Notes: generated by a model not told the origin, from the sequence alone. 64,000 nt of DNA from Planctomycetota bacterium (GCA_020631815.1 JACKGW010000002.1:248001-312000); one strand, 5' to 3'. Shown: positions 43,993 to 53,031, numbered from the stretch's first letter. Numbers and translations are program-made.

Positions 43993-44763
43993 ATGCACCC
44001 CACCCCGCTCGACGAGCACGCGCAGGACGCCTTCGACATCCGGTTGGGCTGGGGCCCCTGGGGGCTCCAGCATGTGGCGCGCGACGCCGACGTGGTCGTG
44101 ATCGTGGACGTGCTGTCGTTCACGACGTGCGTCGAGGTGGCTGCCTCGCGCGGGATCGACGTGATTCCCTTCCCCTGGCGTGACGACCGCGCCGCGGCGC
44201 GCGCGAAGGAGGTGGGCGCCGTCCTGGCAACGCGCCGCGGCGAGGGCAGCGGCCCCTCGCTCTCCCCGGCAAGCCTCTCGAGCTTGCCGCCCGGAAGCCG
44301 CCTGCTCTTGCCCTCGCCCAACGGCTCCGAGCTCTCGACCAAGAGCCCGGCGCCGACCACGCTGGCCGGATGCCTGCGCAACGCGAAGGCGGTCGCGCAG
44401 GCTGCGGCGGCGCGTGGACGCAAGCTGACCGTGATCGCATCGGGCGAGAAGTGGCCCGACGGGTCGCTGCGCCCTGCTCTGGAGGACCACCTGGGCGCGG
44501 GCGCGATCCTGCGGCACCTGAGTGGCTCGGCCTCGCCCGAAGCACAGGCTGCGGTGGCGCTGTTCGAAGGCATCGGCGATCGGCTCCCGACGTTCCTCTC
44601 GTCCTGCGCGAGCGGCCGCGAGCTGATCACGCGCGGGTACGCGCGCGACGTCGAGCTGGCGTCGGCGCTCGACGTCAGCACCGTGGTCCCGGTGCTGCGC
44701 GGCGGCATGTGGAAGCGGCTCGTTCGGCCTCCGGCGCCTGGCGCACTCCCCCATCTGGGGTAG
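43993..44763 (+). CDS. ComB-family 2-phosphosulfolactate phosphatase
   Basis: A 256-residue protein matching the ComB family of magnesium-dependent phosphatases: VVVIVDVLSFTTCVEVAASRGIDVIPFPW, LLLPSPNGSELS, LTVIASGEKWPDGSLRPALEDHLGAGAI and FLSSCASGRELI. In archaea and some bacteria ComB acts in sulfolactate/coenzyme M formation; in bacteria lacking that route the true substrate is unknown. CAGGAGG precedes the ATG by 5 bp. Preceded by the vWA lipoprotein and followed by another lipoprotein gene, it may be part of a three-gene unit. Confidence 0.87.
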   Translation: MHPTPLDEHAQDAFDIRLGWGPWGLQHVARDADVVVIVDVLSFTTCVEVAASRGIDVIPFPWRDDRAAARAKEVGAVLATRRGEGSGPSLSPASLSSLPPGSRLLLPSPNGSELSTKSPAPTTLAGCLRNAKAVAQAAAARGRKLTVIASGEKWPDGSLRPALEDHLGAGAILRHLSGSASPEAQAAVALFEGIGDRLPTFLSSCASGRELITRGYARDVELASALDVSTVVPVLRGGMWKRLVRPPAPGALPHLG

Positions 44764-44780
44764 CGTCCGACCGGAGTCCC

Positions 44781-45671
44781 ATGCGTCACGCCGTCCTCTC
44801 CTGCCTTGCTGCCCTCCTCGTCGCCGCATGCGGCGGAGGAGGCGGCGCCCCGCCCCCGCCCGGCCCGGCTGTCGATCCGCTGGCCGCGCTCTCCGACGAG
44901 TTCGACGACCCGAGCACGCTCTCGGCGTGGCAACGGCTCTTCGTGACGGAGGGCTGGGGCTTCGACCAGCTAGAGATCCACGACATCGGCGCCACCCGCG
45001 CAGGGTGGATGACCCTCGTCCCCTACAGCAGCAGCTGGTACCAGGAGTGGCGCGGTGTGCTCGTGCACAAGCTGGTGAGTGGTGACTTCATCGCCTCCAT
45101 GCACATCGAGGTCGCCAACCGCGCCGGGGACGCGGCGCCCGGCTCGCTCTACTCCCTTGGCGGGTTGTTCGTGCGCGCACCGCGCGCGATCACGCCGGCT
45201 ACGTGGACCACCGGCGGTGAGAACTACGTCTTCCTCTCGATCGGCGCGGCCAACACCCCCGGAGCCTGGCAGAGCGAAGTCAAGACGACGGTGGACAGCG
45301 ACTCGATCTTGGAGATCGACGCGGGCGCGTCGTCCGCCGACCTGCGCTGCGCGCGCATCGGTAGCGTGATGCTCTTGCTCCGCAGGTTGGGCGCAGGCGC
45401 GTGGACGGTGCATCGCCGCTACGTCCGCACCGACTTCCCGCCCACGTTGCAGGTGGGCATCACGACCTACACGGACTGGGCAACGTGCGAGGCGGCCGGC
45501 TACCCCACGCACAACACGACGCTGCTCGTCGGAGGCAATCCCGATCTCCGCGCGCAGGTCGACTACATGCGCTTCGCGACGCCCGAGGTGCCGGCGAGCC
45601 TCGTGGGACGCGATCTCGCCAACGGGGCGGACGTCAGCGACGGCGAGCTGCTTGCTTGGCTCGCTCCCTAG
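44781..45671 (+). CDS. Lipoprotein with concanavalin-like (DUF1349-type) domain
   Basis: A 296-residue protein with a lipobox (LLVAACGGGGG) and proline-rich linker. The domain begins DEFDDPSTLSAWQRLFVTEGWGFDQL and has HIEVANRAGDAAPGSLYSLGGLFVRAP, followed by strand-rich sequence to QVDYMRFATPEV. This is the layout of a jelly-roll concanavalin-like module such as DUF1349 or LamG, which binds carbohydrate or serves as an accessory. The final 30 residues may be a separate tail. The call is by eye. Confidence 0.75.
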   Translation: MRHAVLSCLAALLVAACGGGGGAPPPPGPAVDPLAALSDEFDDPSTLSAWQRLFVTEGWGFDQLEIHDIGATRAGWMTLVPYSSSWYQEWRGVLVHKLVSGDFIASMHIEVANRAGDAAPGSLYSLGGLFVRAPRAITPATWTTGGENYVFLSIGAANTPGAWQSEVKTTVDSDSILEIDAGASSADLRCARIGSVMLLLRRLGAGAWTVHRRYVRTDFPPTLQVGITTYTDWATCEAAGYPTHNTTLLVGGNPDLRAQVDYMRFATPEVPASLVGRDLANGADVSDGELLAWLAP

Positions 45672-45692
45672 CCTCGCAGGATCAAAAGAGAA

Positions 45693-45729
45693 GGCGCCGC
45701 CCGTTCCGGGGGGAGGAACGGACGGCGCC
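45693..45729 (-). terminator. Strong hairpin terminator for the DUF2383 gene
   Basis: 15-bp arms 45693-45707 and 45715-45729 (one mismatch) enclose a 7-nt G-rich loop. On the minus strand the stem is followed by TTCTCTTTT, so it serves the leftward gene ending at 45823. It may also block the rightward lipoprotein transcript. Confidence 0.8.
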
Positions 45730-45822
45730 GAGATGAGCCGAGGACTCGCTGGGGGGGATGTGATAGGGATCTGGGGGAGAGCGAGTGCGTGAGAGGCGAG
45801 GCTCCCGGCTCGGTGAGGTGGT

Positions 45823-46281
45823 TCAGGACTTGTTGTAGGCAACCTGGAGCTGGTGCATGCGGTCATGCGCCTGCTGCACGTCGTTGCACTGGGCGCGAAC
45901 GATGTCGCGTGCCGACGGCGCGAGCGGCTGCTCCAGGGCCGACTTGTAGGCCCCGATGGCGTGGTCTTCACCGCGCTCGCATTCGTTGACGACAGCCTTG
46001 GCGTCATCGGAGGCGAACGTGGTCTTGACGTCGAACCAGGCGCGATGGGCCGCGCCCGCGAGCGAGCCGCTGTCTTGGGGCTCGCCGCCGAGGCGACGAA
46101 CCTCGGTGCGCAGCTGGTTGGCGAACTGGCCGCGCTCGGCGCCGAAGCGAGCGAACGTGGACTTCAGGATGGGGTCGCTCGTCAGCTCGGCCGCCTTCAG
46201 ATAGCCGGCGCAACCGTCCTCGCACACCTTCACGAGGTCGTTGAGCGTGTCGATGCTCTGGGTGGGGACGTTGGTGGTCAT
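45823..46281 (-). CDS. DUF2383/PA2169-family four-helix-bundle protein
   Basis: A 152-residue helical protein. It opens TQSIDTLNDLVKVCEDGCAGYLKAAELTSDPILKSTFARF and has QFANQLRTEVRRLGGEPQDSGSLAGAAHRAWFDVK and NECERGEDHAIGAYKSAL, diagnostic of the PA2169/DUF2383 family of ferritin-like bundles. These often respond to stress in Proteobacteria, but no activity is established. ATG 46281 is preceded by AAGGA about 12 bp upstream. It begins a run of small stress-type proteins here and is divergent from the 67-residue membrane protein. Confidence 0.9.
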   Translation of the reverse strand: MTTNVPTQSIDTLNDLVKVCEDGCAGYLKAAELTSDPILKSTFARFGAERGQFANQLRTEVRRLGGEPQDSGSLAGAAHRAWFDVKTTFASDDAKAVVNECERGEDHAIGAYKSALEQPLAPSARDIVRAQCNDVQQAHDRMHQLQVAYNKS

Positions 46282-46540
46282 GGGAGGGAATCCTTTCGTG
46301 AGTGCTCGTGGGAGCAGGGAAGCGGTAGGTTCAGAGCGAACTGCGTACCGCACGCGAATTCGGCCGTCCTCGCGGGAGAAGCGTGTCCCTGGGTGACACC
46401 GGCTCCCGGCGGCGTGTCATGGACGCCTCCTGCCGCGCCGCTCGCTCCCGCACGGCCCCTCCAGGAACGTCCGGCCCTCGCCTTGCTTCAGGAGCGGACG
46501 ACGGGCCACATGGCGTGGCCGTCGAAAGGAGTCATTTCTC
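46282..46540. promoter_or_regulatory. Divergent promoter region of the stress-type genes
   Basis: This 259-bp spacer lies between the leftward DUF2383 gene and the rightward small membrane protein. The only clear signal is AAAGGAG about 14 bp before the rightward ATG. No repeat or operator is obvious. Confidence 0.5.
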
Positions 46541-46744
46541 ATGCTCTCGCAGCGCGGTAGCAGCTCGTCGGCGGCCATTGTCGCCATCCTCGCCCTGGTC
46601 CTGATCGCTGGCGCGGCCTGGTTCGTTTGGGGTCGCGGTGGCAGCACGATCGTCGAGAAGGACACGACGGTCATCGAGCACGACCACACGCCGGACGCCC
46701 CCAGCATCGACGTGGACCTGGATCTCGACGGCAAGGACAAGTGA
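46541..46744 (+). CDS. Small single-pass membrane protein
   Basis: A 67-residue protein with one membrane helix (AAIVAILALVLIAGAAWFVW) and a short, strongly acidic C-terminal tail ending DVDLDLDGKDK. A good AAAGGAG ribosome site and an excellent terminator just behind the stop show it to be a genuine, separately transcribed gene. It has no known family. Its position between the DUF2383 and holin-like/DUF883 genes suggests an envelope-stress role. Confidence 0.8.
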   Translation: MLSQRGSSSSAAIVAILALVLIAGAAWFVWGRGGSTIVEKDTTVIEHDHTPDAPSIDVDLDLDGKDK

Positions 46745-46756
46745 TCGGATGGCCCG

Positions 46757-46805
46757 ACACGAAGACGCCCGGTGACCTCGAGGTCACCGGGCGTTCTTCG
46801 TTTTG
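46757..46805. terminator. Rho-independent terminator (GAAGACGCCCGGTGACC hairpin)
   Basis: A long near-perfect inverted repeat, CGCCCGGTGACCT-CG-AGGTCACCGGGCG with flanking GAAGA/TCTTC, is followed on the plus strand by GTTTTGC. It ends the small membrane protein transcript and may also serve the convergent holin-like gene at its left end. Confidence 0.92.
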
Positions 46806-46820
46806 CAGGATGCGAAGCGA

Positions 46821-47099
46821 TCAGCGGACGCGCATGCGGCGGGAAAACACCAACACGCCCGCACCCACGAGCGAGGCGACGAGACCCGTGACGCTCGCGG
46901 CACCCGCGGTCCCCCAGGCATGCCGGAGGGCGACGAACAGGGCCACCAGGAGGAACGCCACGCCTGTCAGCAGGACGAGCGCACCGACGATGACGCTGCT
47001 GGCGGCGCGCATGGCGTCCACCTTCGTCTGCGCCAAGCTGCGCACCTCGGCGTTGACGATGCCCAGGGAGGAGGTCAGGAACGTGGCGAGTGAAGCCAT
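46821..47099 (-). CDS. Holin-like small membrane protein (phage-holin superfamily III type)
   Basis: A 92-residue protein with an amphipathic N-terminus (LATFLTSSLGIVNAEVRSLAQTKVDAMRAA) and two membrane helices (IVGALVLLTGVAFLLVALFVALR and SVTGLVASLVGAGVLVF). The layout is that of the DUF1469/YqjE and holin superfamily III group. Such chromosomal proteins lie beside YqjD-like genes and are not phage lysis genes. Here the DUF883 gene ends 4 bp upstream, the same neighbour order as E. coli yqjD-yqjE. It is convergent with the small membrane protein gene. Confidence 0.78.
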   Translation of the reverse strand: MASLATFLTSSLGIVNAEVRSLAQTKVDAMRAASSVIVGALVLLTGVAFLLVALFVALRHAWGTAGAASVTGLVASLVGAGVLVFSRRMRVR

Positions 47100-47103
47100 G
47101 GGC

Positions 47104-47436
47104 CTACCGCCGATCCAGAAAGCGACCGACGAGCAGGCCGACCCCAACAGCGCCGAACACGCTCCACCAGGGGTGACTCTGGATGCTCTCGCGAGCCGTC
47201 TCTTCCATCGCGCTTGCTTGGTCGCCGACCTTCTCGCCAACGCTGGAGGCGACATCCTTCACCGCGGCCACGCCGTTCTCGGCGGCCCGGCTCGCGTTGC
47301 GGCCAGCTCGACGAATCGAGCTCTCTCCTGCGTCGCGGAGGGCAACGACGAGGCTCTTGATGTCGTCCCGCAGTGAACCCAGGTCCTCGCGGAGATCCGA
47401 GAGGTCGGACTGGACTCGGTTCTTGGGGGCGGTCAT
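47104..47436 (-). CDS. DUF883/YqjD-like membrane protein
   Basis: A 110-residue protein: a long charged helix (SDLSDLREDLGSLRDDIKSLVVALRDAGESS, alanine-rich ASRAAENGVAAVKDVASSVGEKV) and a C-terminal membrane segment preceded by HPWWSVFGAVGVGLLVGRFLDRR. This matches the DUF883 (ElaB/YqjD) family of inner-membrane, ribosome-binding stress proteins. I chose ATG 47436 because AAGGAG lies 6-7 bp upstream; an in-frame ATG at 47457 has none. It is coupled to the holin-like gene downstream. Confidence 0.85.
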   Translation of the reverse strand: MTAPKNRVQSDLSDLREDLGSLRDDIKSLVVALRDAGESSIRRAGRNASRAAENGVAAVKDVASSVGEKVGDQASAMEETARESIQSHPWWSVFGAVGVGLLVGRFLDRR

Positions 47437-47585
47437 GGGGAACTCCTTCGATTCCATGGGGACGTTGATGACGGGGGGAGGCGCAAGGCGCGTGCCGCCG
47501 GCCTCCCCGGGGCCCGCGCGGCTCGGGCGTCTCCTCAAGACACGCGTGGCGCTCCCGGAGACGGTGCGTGCGGTACCTGGCGCGC

Positions 47586-49409
47586 TCAGGGCAGATGCGC
47601 GACCGGCTCGCGAGACGACGCCGGACGGACGGCCGCCAGCGCTTCGGCCGCCGTGTGCACGACGCGATCCGCCAGCTCCTCCGGCTCGGCGCCCGGCTCC
47701 GGTTCGATGTTGGTCCGCGACCACGCCAGCAGGACCAGGCGCGTGTTCGGGAAGCGCGCGCGCAGGCGCTTGAGCAAGCCCGAGGAACGCTCCGCACCGG
47801 CAGGTGGGAGCGCCACCACGACGAGCAGCGAGGGGTCCATCTCCGTCAGCTCGGCGACATGCTCGGCAACCAAGCGGCGGGGCGAGAGCACCACGGTGCC
47901 GGGCTCTTGCCGCGCGACGAGCTGACCCAGGGCGCGCGCCGCCAAGCCGTCGCCGGGCGCGTCGGACGGGACGATCGCGATGCGGCGAGCTCCTCGCCGC
48001 GACGCACGCTCGCGGCCTGAATCCGCTTCGGCGGGCGGCTCGACCAGGACGCCATCCAGGAGTCGACGCATCTCGCCGTGCAGGAAGCGCTGTCGGCTGG
48101 CATCGACCGTTCCGGCTCGTCGCTCTTGCTCGGCGAGTGCCAGGGCAGGAAGGACCACGTCATCGAGCAGGCCGACGGGCCCGCGCTCCTCGACGTGTCG
48201 TGCCGCCAGTCGCCGAGCCCCATCTCCGTCGAAGGCCATGATGCGGCGGAAGAAGTGGGTGTGGTGTTCACGCGACGGATCGGCGGCCAGCAGTACGTGC
48301 AGGAACGACAGCTCGGGGATGTATCGACCCGCGACGGCCAGGCAGAGCGTGAGCGGGACAGCCAGGACGAGTCCCGGCCCACCCCAGAGCCACGCCCAGA
48401 AGAACGCGGCCAGGAGAACTGCGAAGGTGCTGAGTCCGCTGCTCTTGCCGTAGAGCAGGGGCTCCACGACGTTCTCCGTGATCAGCTCGAGGACGAGGAA
48501 CAGCCCCAAGATGCCCAGCGTGGGCCCCCAGGTGGGGAACACCGCCAGCGAGAAGAGGATCGGCAAGGCCGCCCCCGTCCAGGGACCGACGTAGGGGATG
48601 AAGCGCAGCAGCGTGGCCGCGAGGCCGAAGAAGATGGCTCCTGGCATGCCGATCAGGTGCAGACCGATCCCGACAGGGATGCCGTAGGCGGCATTCAACA
48701 TGAGCGTCGTGAACAGGTAGCTGCTGACGCGGCCCGTTGCTTCGTCCAGGGCCTGCGTCGTGATGGACAGGTTGCCGGGGCCGAGCACCTGCACGATCCG
48801 ATCGCGCAGGCTGGGCGCGTAGATCAGCAGGAAGAGCGCCAAGATGAGGACCGCACCGAGCGTGGCGATCGACTCCAGGAAGGGAGACACCCGCTCCATC
48901 AGCGTGGGTTCGACCTGGACCGGCTCGGGCTCCGGCTCGGGTGCGGGCGCCTTGTCGACGGGCGGCGCGGGCTGCTGCGCTCCCGCGTCGGCATCGGTCG
49001 CTTCTTCTTCGGCCGGTTCCGAGGCCGCCGCCTCGACGTCCCGCTTGACGTCTTCGATCTTGGTCGAGACATCGGCAATGGGCTTCGTCATGCCCCGCAA
49101 GGCGGCCACACGCTGCTGGAAGTTCTCGCGGTAGGCGGGGAGCTCCTCGGCGAGCACGGCGCCCTCACGCACGAGGAACCAACCCAGCAGGACCAGGAGC
49201 GCCGTAGCGAAGGTGATGGAACCCAGGACGGCCGGGATCCGCGGTAGGCGCAGCCGGCGTTGGAACCAGCTGACCAGCGGTCCGAGGAGAAGCGCCAGGA
49301 GGCCCGCCATGCAGACGGGGACCAAGAAGGGGCGACCCGCATACAGCGCGGCGACGACGGCCAGGAAGGCCAGTAGGCGCAGGGCAGACGCTGTGCTGGA
49401 AGAACGCAT
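47586..49409 (-). CDS. AI-2E/PerM-family transporter with extra C-terminal domain
   Basis: A 607-residue membrane protein. The first 400 residues have the AI-2E/PerM pattern of eight helices with a large periplasmic insert (about 95-165, Pro/Glu-rich) and the conserved motifs MLNAAYGIPVGIGLHLIGMPGA, LLRFIPYVGPW and ITENVVEPLLYG. Residues about 470-605 form a soluble alpha/beta domain (RRIAIVPSDAPGDGLAARALGQLV, LLVVVALPPAGAE, TRLVLLAWSRT) of receiver- or B12-binding-like look, absent from typical members of about 350 residues. Substrate unknown; small signalling molecules or ions are reported for the family. It is divergent from the LOV kinase (76-bp spacer). Confidence 0.87.
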   Translation of the reverse strand: MRSSSTASALRLLAFLAVVAALYAGRPFLVPVCMAGLLALLLGPLVSWFQRRLRLPRIPAVLGSITFATALLVLLGWFLVREGAVLAEELPAYRENFQQRVAALRGMTKPIADVSTKIEDVKRDVEAAASEPAEEEATDADAGAQQPAPPVDKAPAPEPEPEPVQVEPTLMERVSPFLESIATLGAVLILALFLLIYAPSLRDRIVQVLGPGNLSITTQALDEATGRVSSYLFTTLMLNAAYGIPVGIGLHLIGMPGAIFFGLAATLLRFIPYVGPWTGAALPILFSLAVFPTWGPTLGILGLFLVLELITENVVEPLLYGKSSGLSTFAVLLAAFFWAWLWGGPGLVLAVPLTLCLAVAGRYIPELSFLHVLLAADPSREHHTHFFRRIMAFDGDGARRLAARHVEERGPVGLLDDVVLPALALAEQERRAGTVDASRQRFLHGEMRRLLDGVLVEPPAEADSGRERASRRGARRIAIVPSDAPGDGLAARALGQLVARQEPGTVVLSPRRLVAEHVAELTEMDPSLLVVVALPPAGAERSSGLLKRLRARFPNTRLVLLAWSRTNIEPEPGAEPEELADRVVHTAAEALAAVRPASSREPVAHLP

Positions 49410-49485
49410 GCGGGACACTCCGTTCGGCACGCTTCTCGCAACCGCCATGCCGTAGCCTGTGGCGCGGCGCCAGGGAGGGCGGCAC

Positions 49486-52400
49486 GTGGAACACATGCGG
49501 TGGACGCTTCCGCTCTTGGCGGCGATCGACCGCCTCGTCGGCTGCTTCGACGAAGAGGCGCGGCTGCTCTGGCTGAACGATGGTGGCCTGCGCCTGCTGG
49601 CGAGGGAGCCGGTTCGCGAGCGCGATCTCACGCTGGGTGACGTGCTGCACCCAACCGAGCAGGGCCGGTGGGCCGACGCCATCCAGCCTGCGTACATGGC
49701 CGAGGGCCGCTGGAGCGGACGCCTGTGCTTGCAGGACCGCTTTGGGGCCCCCTGTCCGGTTGACGCCCTCGTCGTTCGCGTCGACAGCACGAGCGTGAAG
49801 TGGGCGATCGTCGCCTCCGACCTGGCATCCAACGAATCGGCGGCCGAGCGCGCGCGCGAACGCGACCGCCTGCTGCAGGCACTGTTGGGCGGCCTGTTCG
49901 CGTTGGCCGCCGTCTGCCTGCCGGATGGCACCATCGTTGAAGCCACGCATGGGTCCGAGAACGAGAGTGCCTTGGTCGACACGCCCCTGCACCTGGCCGC
50001 GTGGTGGCAGCACGACCCCGACGTGCAAGAGGAGGTTCGACGCGCGGTCCACTCGGCTGCCTCCGGCAAGGCCATGCGCTTCGAGGCCACGGCAACGCTC
50101 GGCGATGGACGCATCGTGCCGCTCGAGCTGGCGGTGACGCCCCTGCAAGCCGCGGACGGCGCGGTCACCCACCTGGTCACGTCGGGTCTCGACCTCAGCG
50201 ACCGCATTCGTTTCGAACGACGACTCGCGGCCAGCCAGGCGGCCTCGCGTGCGGTCGCCAAGGCGCGCACGCTGGACCAGGGCGTTCAAGGCACCCTCGA
50301 TGCGATCGTCAACGTCCTGGGTTGGGACGTCGCCGAGTGGTGGGTCGTCGGTGACGGCGGATCTGCCTTGGAGCGCAAGCACGCACGGCTGACATCGAGA
50401 CTGCGCCGCAGCGCGGCCTGGACCGACGAGAGCGACCGCGTGCGGTTCGCGCAAGGAGAGGGCCTGCCAGGTCTCGCCTGGGCCCAAGGCAAGGCCGTGT
50501 GGCGCGTCGAGGACGATCCCCAGGCTCCGCCGCTGGGTCGCGAGGCCGAGGCCCGTGAGGCGGGCTTGGCTTCGTCCGTGGCCATCCCGGTGCACTTGGC
50601 CGACGGCGGTCTGGGCGTGCTCTCGCTGTTCGCGCGCGAGACGTGGCCTGTCGATCCCCTGCTCGCCGGCATGCTCGAGTCGCTGGGCTTGGACTTGGCG
50701 TCGCTGTCCGTGCGGCAGTCGCAGCGCGTCACGATCGCCCTCAGGGACCGCGCACTCGACACAGTGCGTCTGGGCATCCTGCTCTGCGATGCGAACGCGC
50801 CCGATCTGCCGATCGTGTTTGCCAACCACGCCTTCGAGGAGATCACACGGTACCCGCTGCAAGAGGTGCTCGGGCGGAACTGTCGCTTCCTCCAGGGGCC
50901 GGAGACCGACCCCAAGGCCGTCGACACGCTGCGCGCCGCCATCGACGCGGAGCAGCCCGCGCGGGTGGTCTTGCGCAACTACCGCAAGGACGGGTCGCCG
51001 TTCTGGAACGAAGTATCGATCGCGCCGGTCCGGGGCGAAGACCAGATCGTCACGCACTTCGTCGGTTCGATGTCGGACGTGAGCACTCGCGTCGAGACCG
51101 AGCAGCTCCTGGCCCAGGCACGTGAGGCGGCCGAGGCGGCCAGCCGGAGCAAGTCCCACTTCGTGGCTGCGATCAGCCACGAGCTCCGGACGCCGCTCGG
51201 TGCGCTCCTCGGCTTCGCCGATGTCCTCCTCAACGAGGTGGCCGACCCGCGCGTGCGCCAGCTCGTAGAGGCCATGCGGCGCAACGGCGCGCACCTGACG
51301 GCGCTCGTCAACGACCTGCTGGACATCGCCGGCATGGAGGCAGGTCGCCTCACGCTGCACCGCGAGCCCGTCGCGGTGCTGTCGGTGCTCGAGGATGTGC
51401 GCAGTCTCTCGCTGCCCAAGGCCATCGAGAAGGGCCTGGACCTCTCCTTCGAGTTCGCGACGCGCCTGCCCGAAACGGTGATCGCAGATGCGACGCGCCT
51501 GCGACAGATCGTGCTGAACCTGGTCGGCAACGCGATCAAGTTCACGAGCGTCGGCAAGGTCACGGTCCATGTCGCATGCCAAGGCGAGCGGCGTCCGCGC
51601 CTGGCTCTCGAAGTGCGCGACACGGGGCTGGGCATGACGCCCGCCCAGCAGGCCCGCCTGTTCCAGCCGTTCTCGCGCGTGCACGAGTCCGCGACGCACC
51701 GCTTCCCGGGCACTGGCCTGGGCTTGAGCATCTGCAAGCACCTCGTCGAGCGCATGGGCGGCTCGATCGACGTCGAGAGCACGCTGGGGCAGGGCTCGGC
51801 CTTCCGCGTCGACCTACCGCTGGAGGTTCCCGCCTCCGCGGCGTGGATCGACGCCGATCGTGCCCTGGTGACCTTGCGTACGGCGGGCGCGAGTGCCTCC
51901 CAGCCTCTTCCGCGCTTGCCGGCTGCGAGTCGCATCCTCCTGGCCGACGACCAGCCCGACATCCGCGCCTACTTGGCAGATCTGCTCGCACAGGCCGGCG
52001 CCGACGTCGAGACGTTCGACAGCGGTGTCGGGGCCATCGAGCGCGTACTGGAGGTCCAAGGCTCGGACGAGACCTTCGACGCCCTCGTGCTCGACATCCA
52101 GATGCCGGGGCGGGACGGGATCGAAGTGCTACAGCACCTGCACGGTGCCGGCGACTACACGTCCGCGATCGCCATCAGCGCCGGGGCGATGGCCGAAGAG
52201 CGAAGCCGCTGCTTGGAGGCGGGCTTCTTGCGCTTCTTCGCGAAGCCCCTGGACGCCCATCGCTTCCTCGAGAGCGTTGCCAGCGTCATGGGACGACGCA
52301 GTCGCGCGCGGAGCGAGACGGTTCGCTCCGTGCTGGTCGTGGAAGACGACCCCGACGCGGCCCGCAGCCTGGCGTTGCTCATCGAGCGTTGGGGTTGTGA

Positions 52401-52677
52401 AGTGCGGATCGCGGAGTCGTTGCGCGAAGCCGTGATGATGGTGCGGGCGCGGCGACCACAGGTCATTGCCGTGGACATGGGCTTGCCGGACGGGGACGGC
52501 GCGACGCTTCCCGCCCGCTTGCGGGATGCCGGCATCGATCTCGAAGGCCTGGAGCTGGGCGCGCTGACCGGGGAAGCCGGCGATGCCGTCGCGCGACGCG
52601 TGCAGGCGGCCGGGTTCGCCCACCATTTGGTGAAGCCGGTGGACCCCGACCGCCTGCGCACCTTCTGTTGCCCGTGA
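49486..52677 (+). CDS. Blue-light (LOV) hybrid histidine kinase with two receiver domains
   Basis: A 1063-residue sensor kinase. N-terminal PAS-like and GAF-like regions cover about 1-415. A LOV domain covers about 440-540: LGRNCRFLQGPETDP carries the photoreactive Cys466 in the NCRFLQ signature and is followed by NYRKDGSPFWNEVSIAPV. HisKA has His565 (SHELRTPLG) and HATPase has NLVGNAIKF and DTGLGMTPAQ. Two receiver domains follow, with Asp870 (LDIQMPGRDG) and Asp997 (VDMGLPDGDG). GTG 49486 follows GGGAGG at 6 bp; ATG 49495 is the alternative. No response-regulator gene is adjacent, so the receivers may relay the signal onward. It is probably flavin-binding and soluble. Confidence 0.9.
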   Translation: MEHMRWTLPLLAAIDRLVGCFDEEARLLWLNDGGLRLLAREPVRERDLTLGDVLHPTEQGRWADAIQPAYMAEGRWSGRLCLQDRFGAPCPVDALVVRVDSTSVKWAIVASDLASNESAAERARERDRLLQALLGGLFALAAVCLPDGTIVEATHGSENESALVDTPLHLAAWWQHDPDVQEEVRRAVHSAASGKAMRFEATATLGDGRIVPLELAVTPLQAADGAVTHLVTSGLDLSDRIRFERRLAASQAASRAVAKARTLDQGVQGTLDAIVNVLGWDVAEWWVVGDGGSALERKHARLTSRLRRSAAWTDESDRVRFAQGEGLPGLAWAQGKAVWRVEDDPQAPPLGREAEAREAGLASSVAIPVHLADGGLGVLSLFARETWPVDPLLAGMLESLGLDLASLSVRQSQRVTIALRDRALDTVRLGILLCDANAPDLPIVFANHAFEEITRYPLQEVLGRNCRFLQGPETDPKAVDTLRAAIDAEQPARVVLRNYRKDGSPFWNEVSIAPVRGEDQIVTHFVGSMSDVSTRVETEQLLAQAREAAEAASRSKSHFVAAISHELRTPLGALLGFADVLLNEVADPRVRQLVEAMRRNGAHLTALVNDLLDIAGMEAGRLTLHREPVAVLSVLEDVRSLSLPKAIEKGLDLSFEFATRLPETVIADATRLRQIVLNLVGNAIKFTSVGKVTVHVACQGERRPRLALEVRDTGLGMTPAQQARLFQPFSRVHESATHRFPGTGLGLSICKHLVERMGGSIDVESTLGQGSAFRVDLPLEVPASAAWIDADRALVTLRTAGASASQPLPRLPAASRILLADDQPDIRAYLADLLAQAGADVETFDSGVGAIERVLEVQGSDETFDALVLDIQMPGRDGIEVLQHLHGAGDYTSAIAISAGAMAEERSRCLEAGFLRFFAKPLDAHRFLESVASVMGRRSRARSETVRSVLVVEDDPDAARSLALLIERWGCEVRIAESLREAVMMVRARRPQVIAVDMGLPDGDGATLPARLRDAGIDLEGLELGALTGEAGDAVARRVQAAGFAHHLVKPVDPDRLRTFCCP

Positions 52678-52689
52678 GCCGGGCGTTCG

Positions 52690-52857
52690 CTACGTGAGGT
52701 TGACACGTCGGCCGCGGATCAAGCTGATCACGAACAGCACGAGGAAGACGAAGAACAGCACCTTCGCGATGGCGTAGGCCGTGCCGCCGACAAGGCCGAA
52801 GCCAAGCGCGCCGGCGATCAAGGCGATGACGAGGAAGACGAGCGACCAGCCCAACAT
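52690..52857 (-). CDS. DUF1328-family small membrane protein
   Basis: A 55-residue protein made of two hydrophobic segments (LVFLVIALIAGALGFG and AIAKVLFFVFLVLFVISLI) and the short basic tail GRRVNLT. It matches the DUF1328/YtjA family, small stress-induced membrane proteins. GGAGA precedes ATG 52857. Its stop is 13 bp from the convergent LOV-kinase stop. It is another member of the stress-type gene set here. Confidence 0.9.
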   Translation of the reverse strand: MLGWSLVFLVIALIAGALGFGLVGGTAYAIAKVLFFVFLVLFVISLIRGRRVNLT

Positions 52858-53031
52858 GGGAGTTCTCCAGGGGAATGGGGCCGTTGGCGAGAGCGGGGAG
52901 GCTTCCCCGGAGCCGCTGGCCGGTTCGATGTGCCTAGCGCACGGGCCATGCCAGTAGTGCAAGCGTGTGCCCTGGAGACACTCCAGGTGTCCCCTGTGGT
53001 CAATCGCCCACGCCGCCCGTAGCCTTCTCGC

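Noticed and set aside
46821..47099. Phage lysis holin and thus a prophage remnant
   Set aside because: The pairing with a DUF883/YqjD-like gene is the normal chromosomal arrangement and no phage gene lies nearby.
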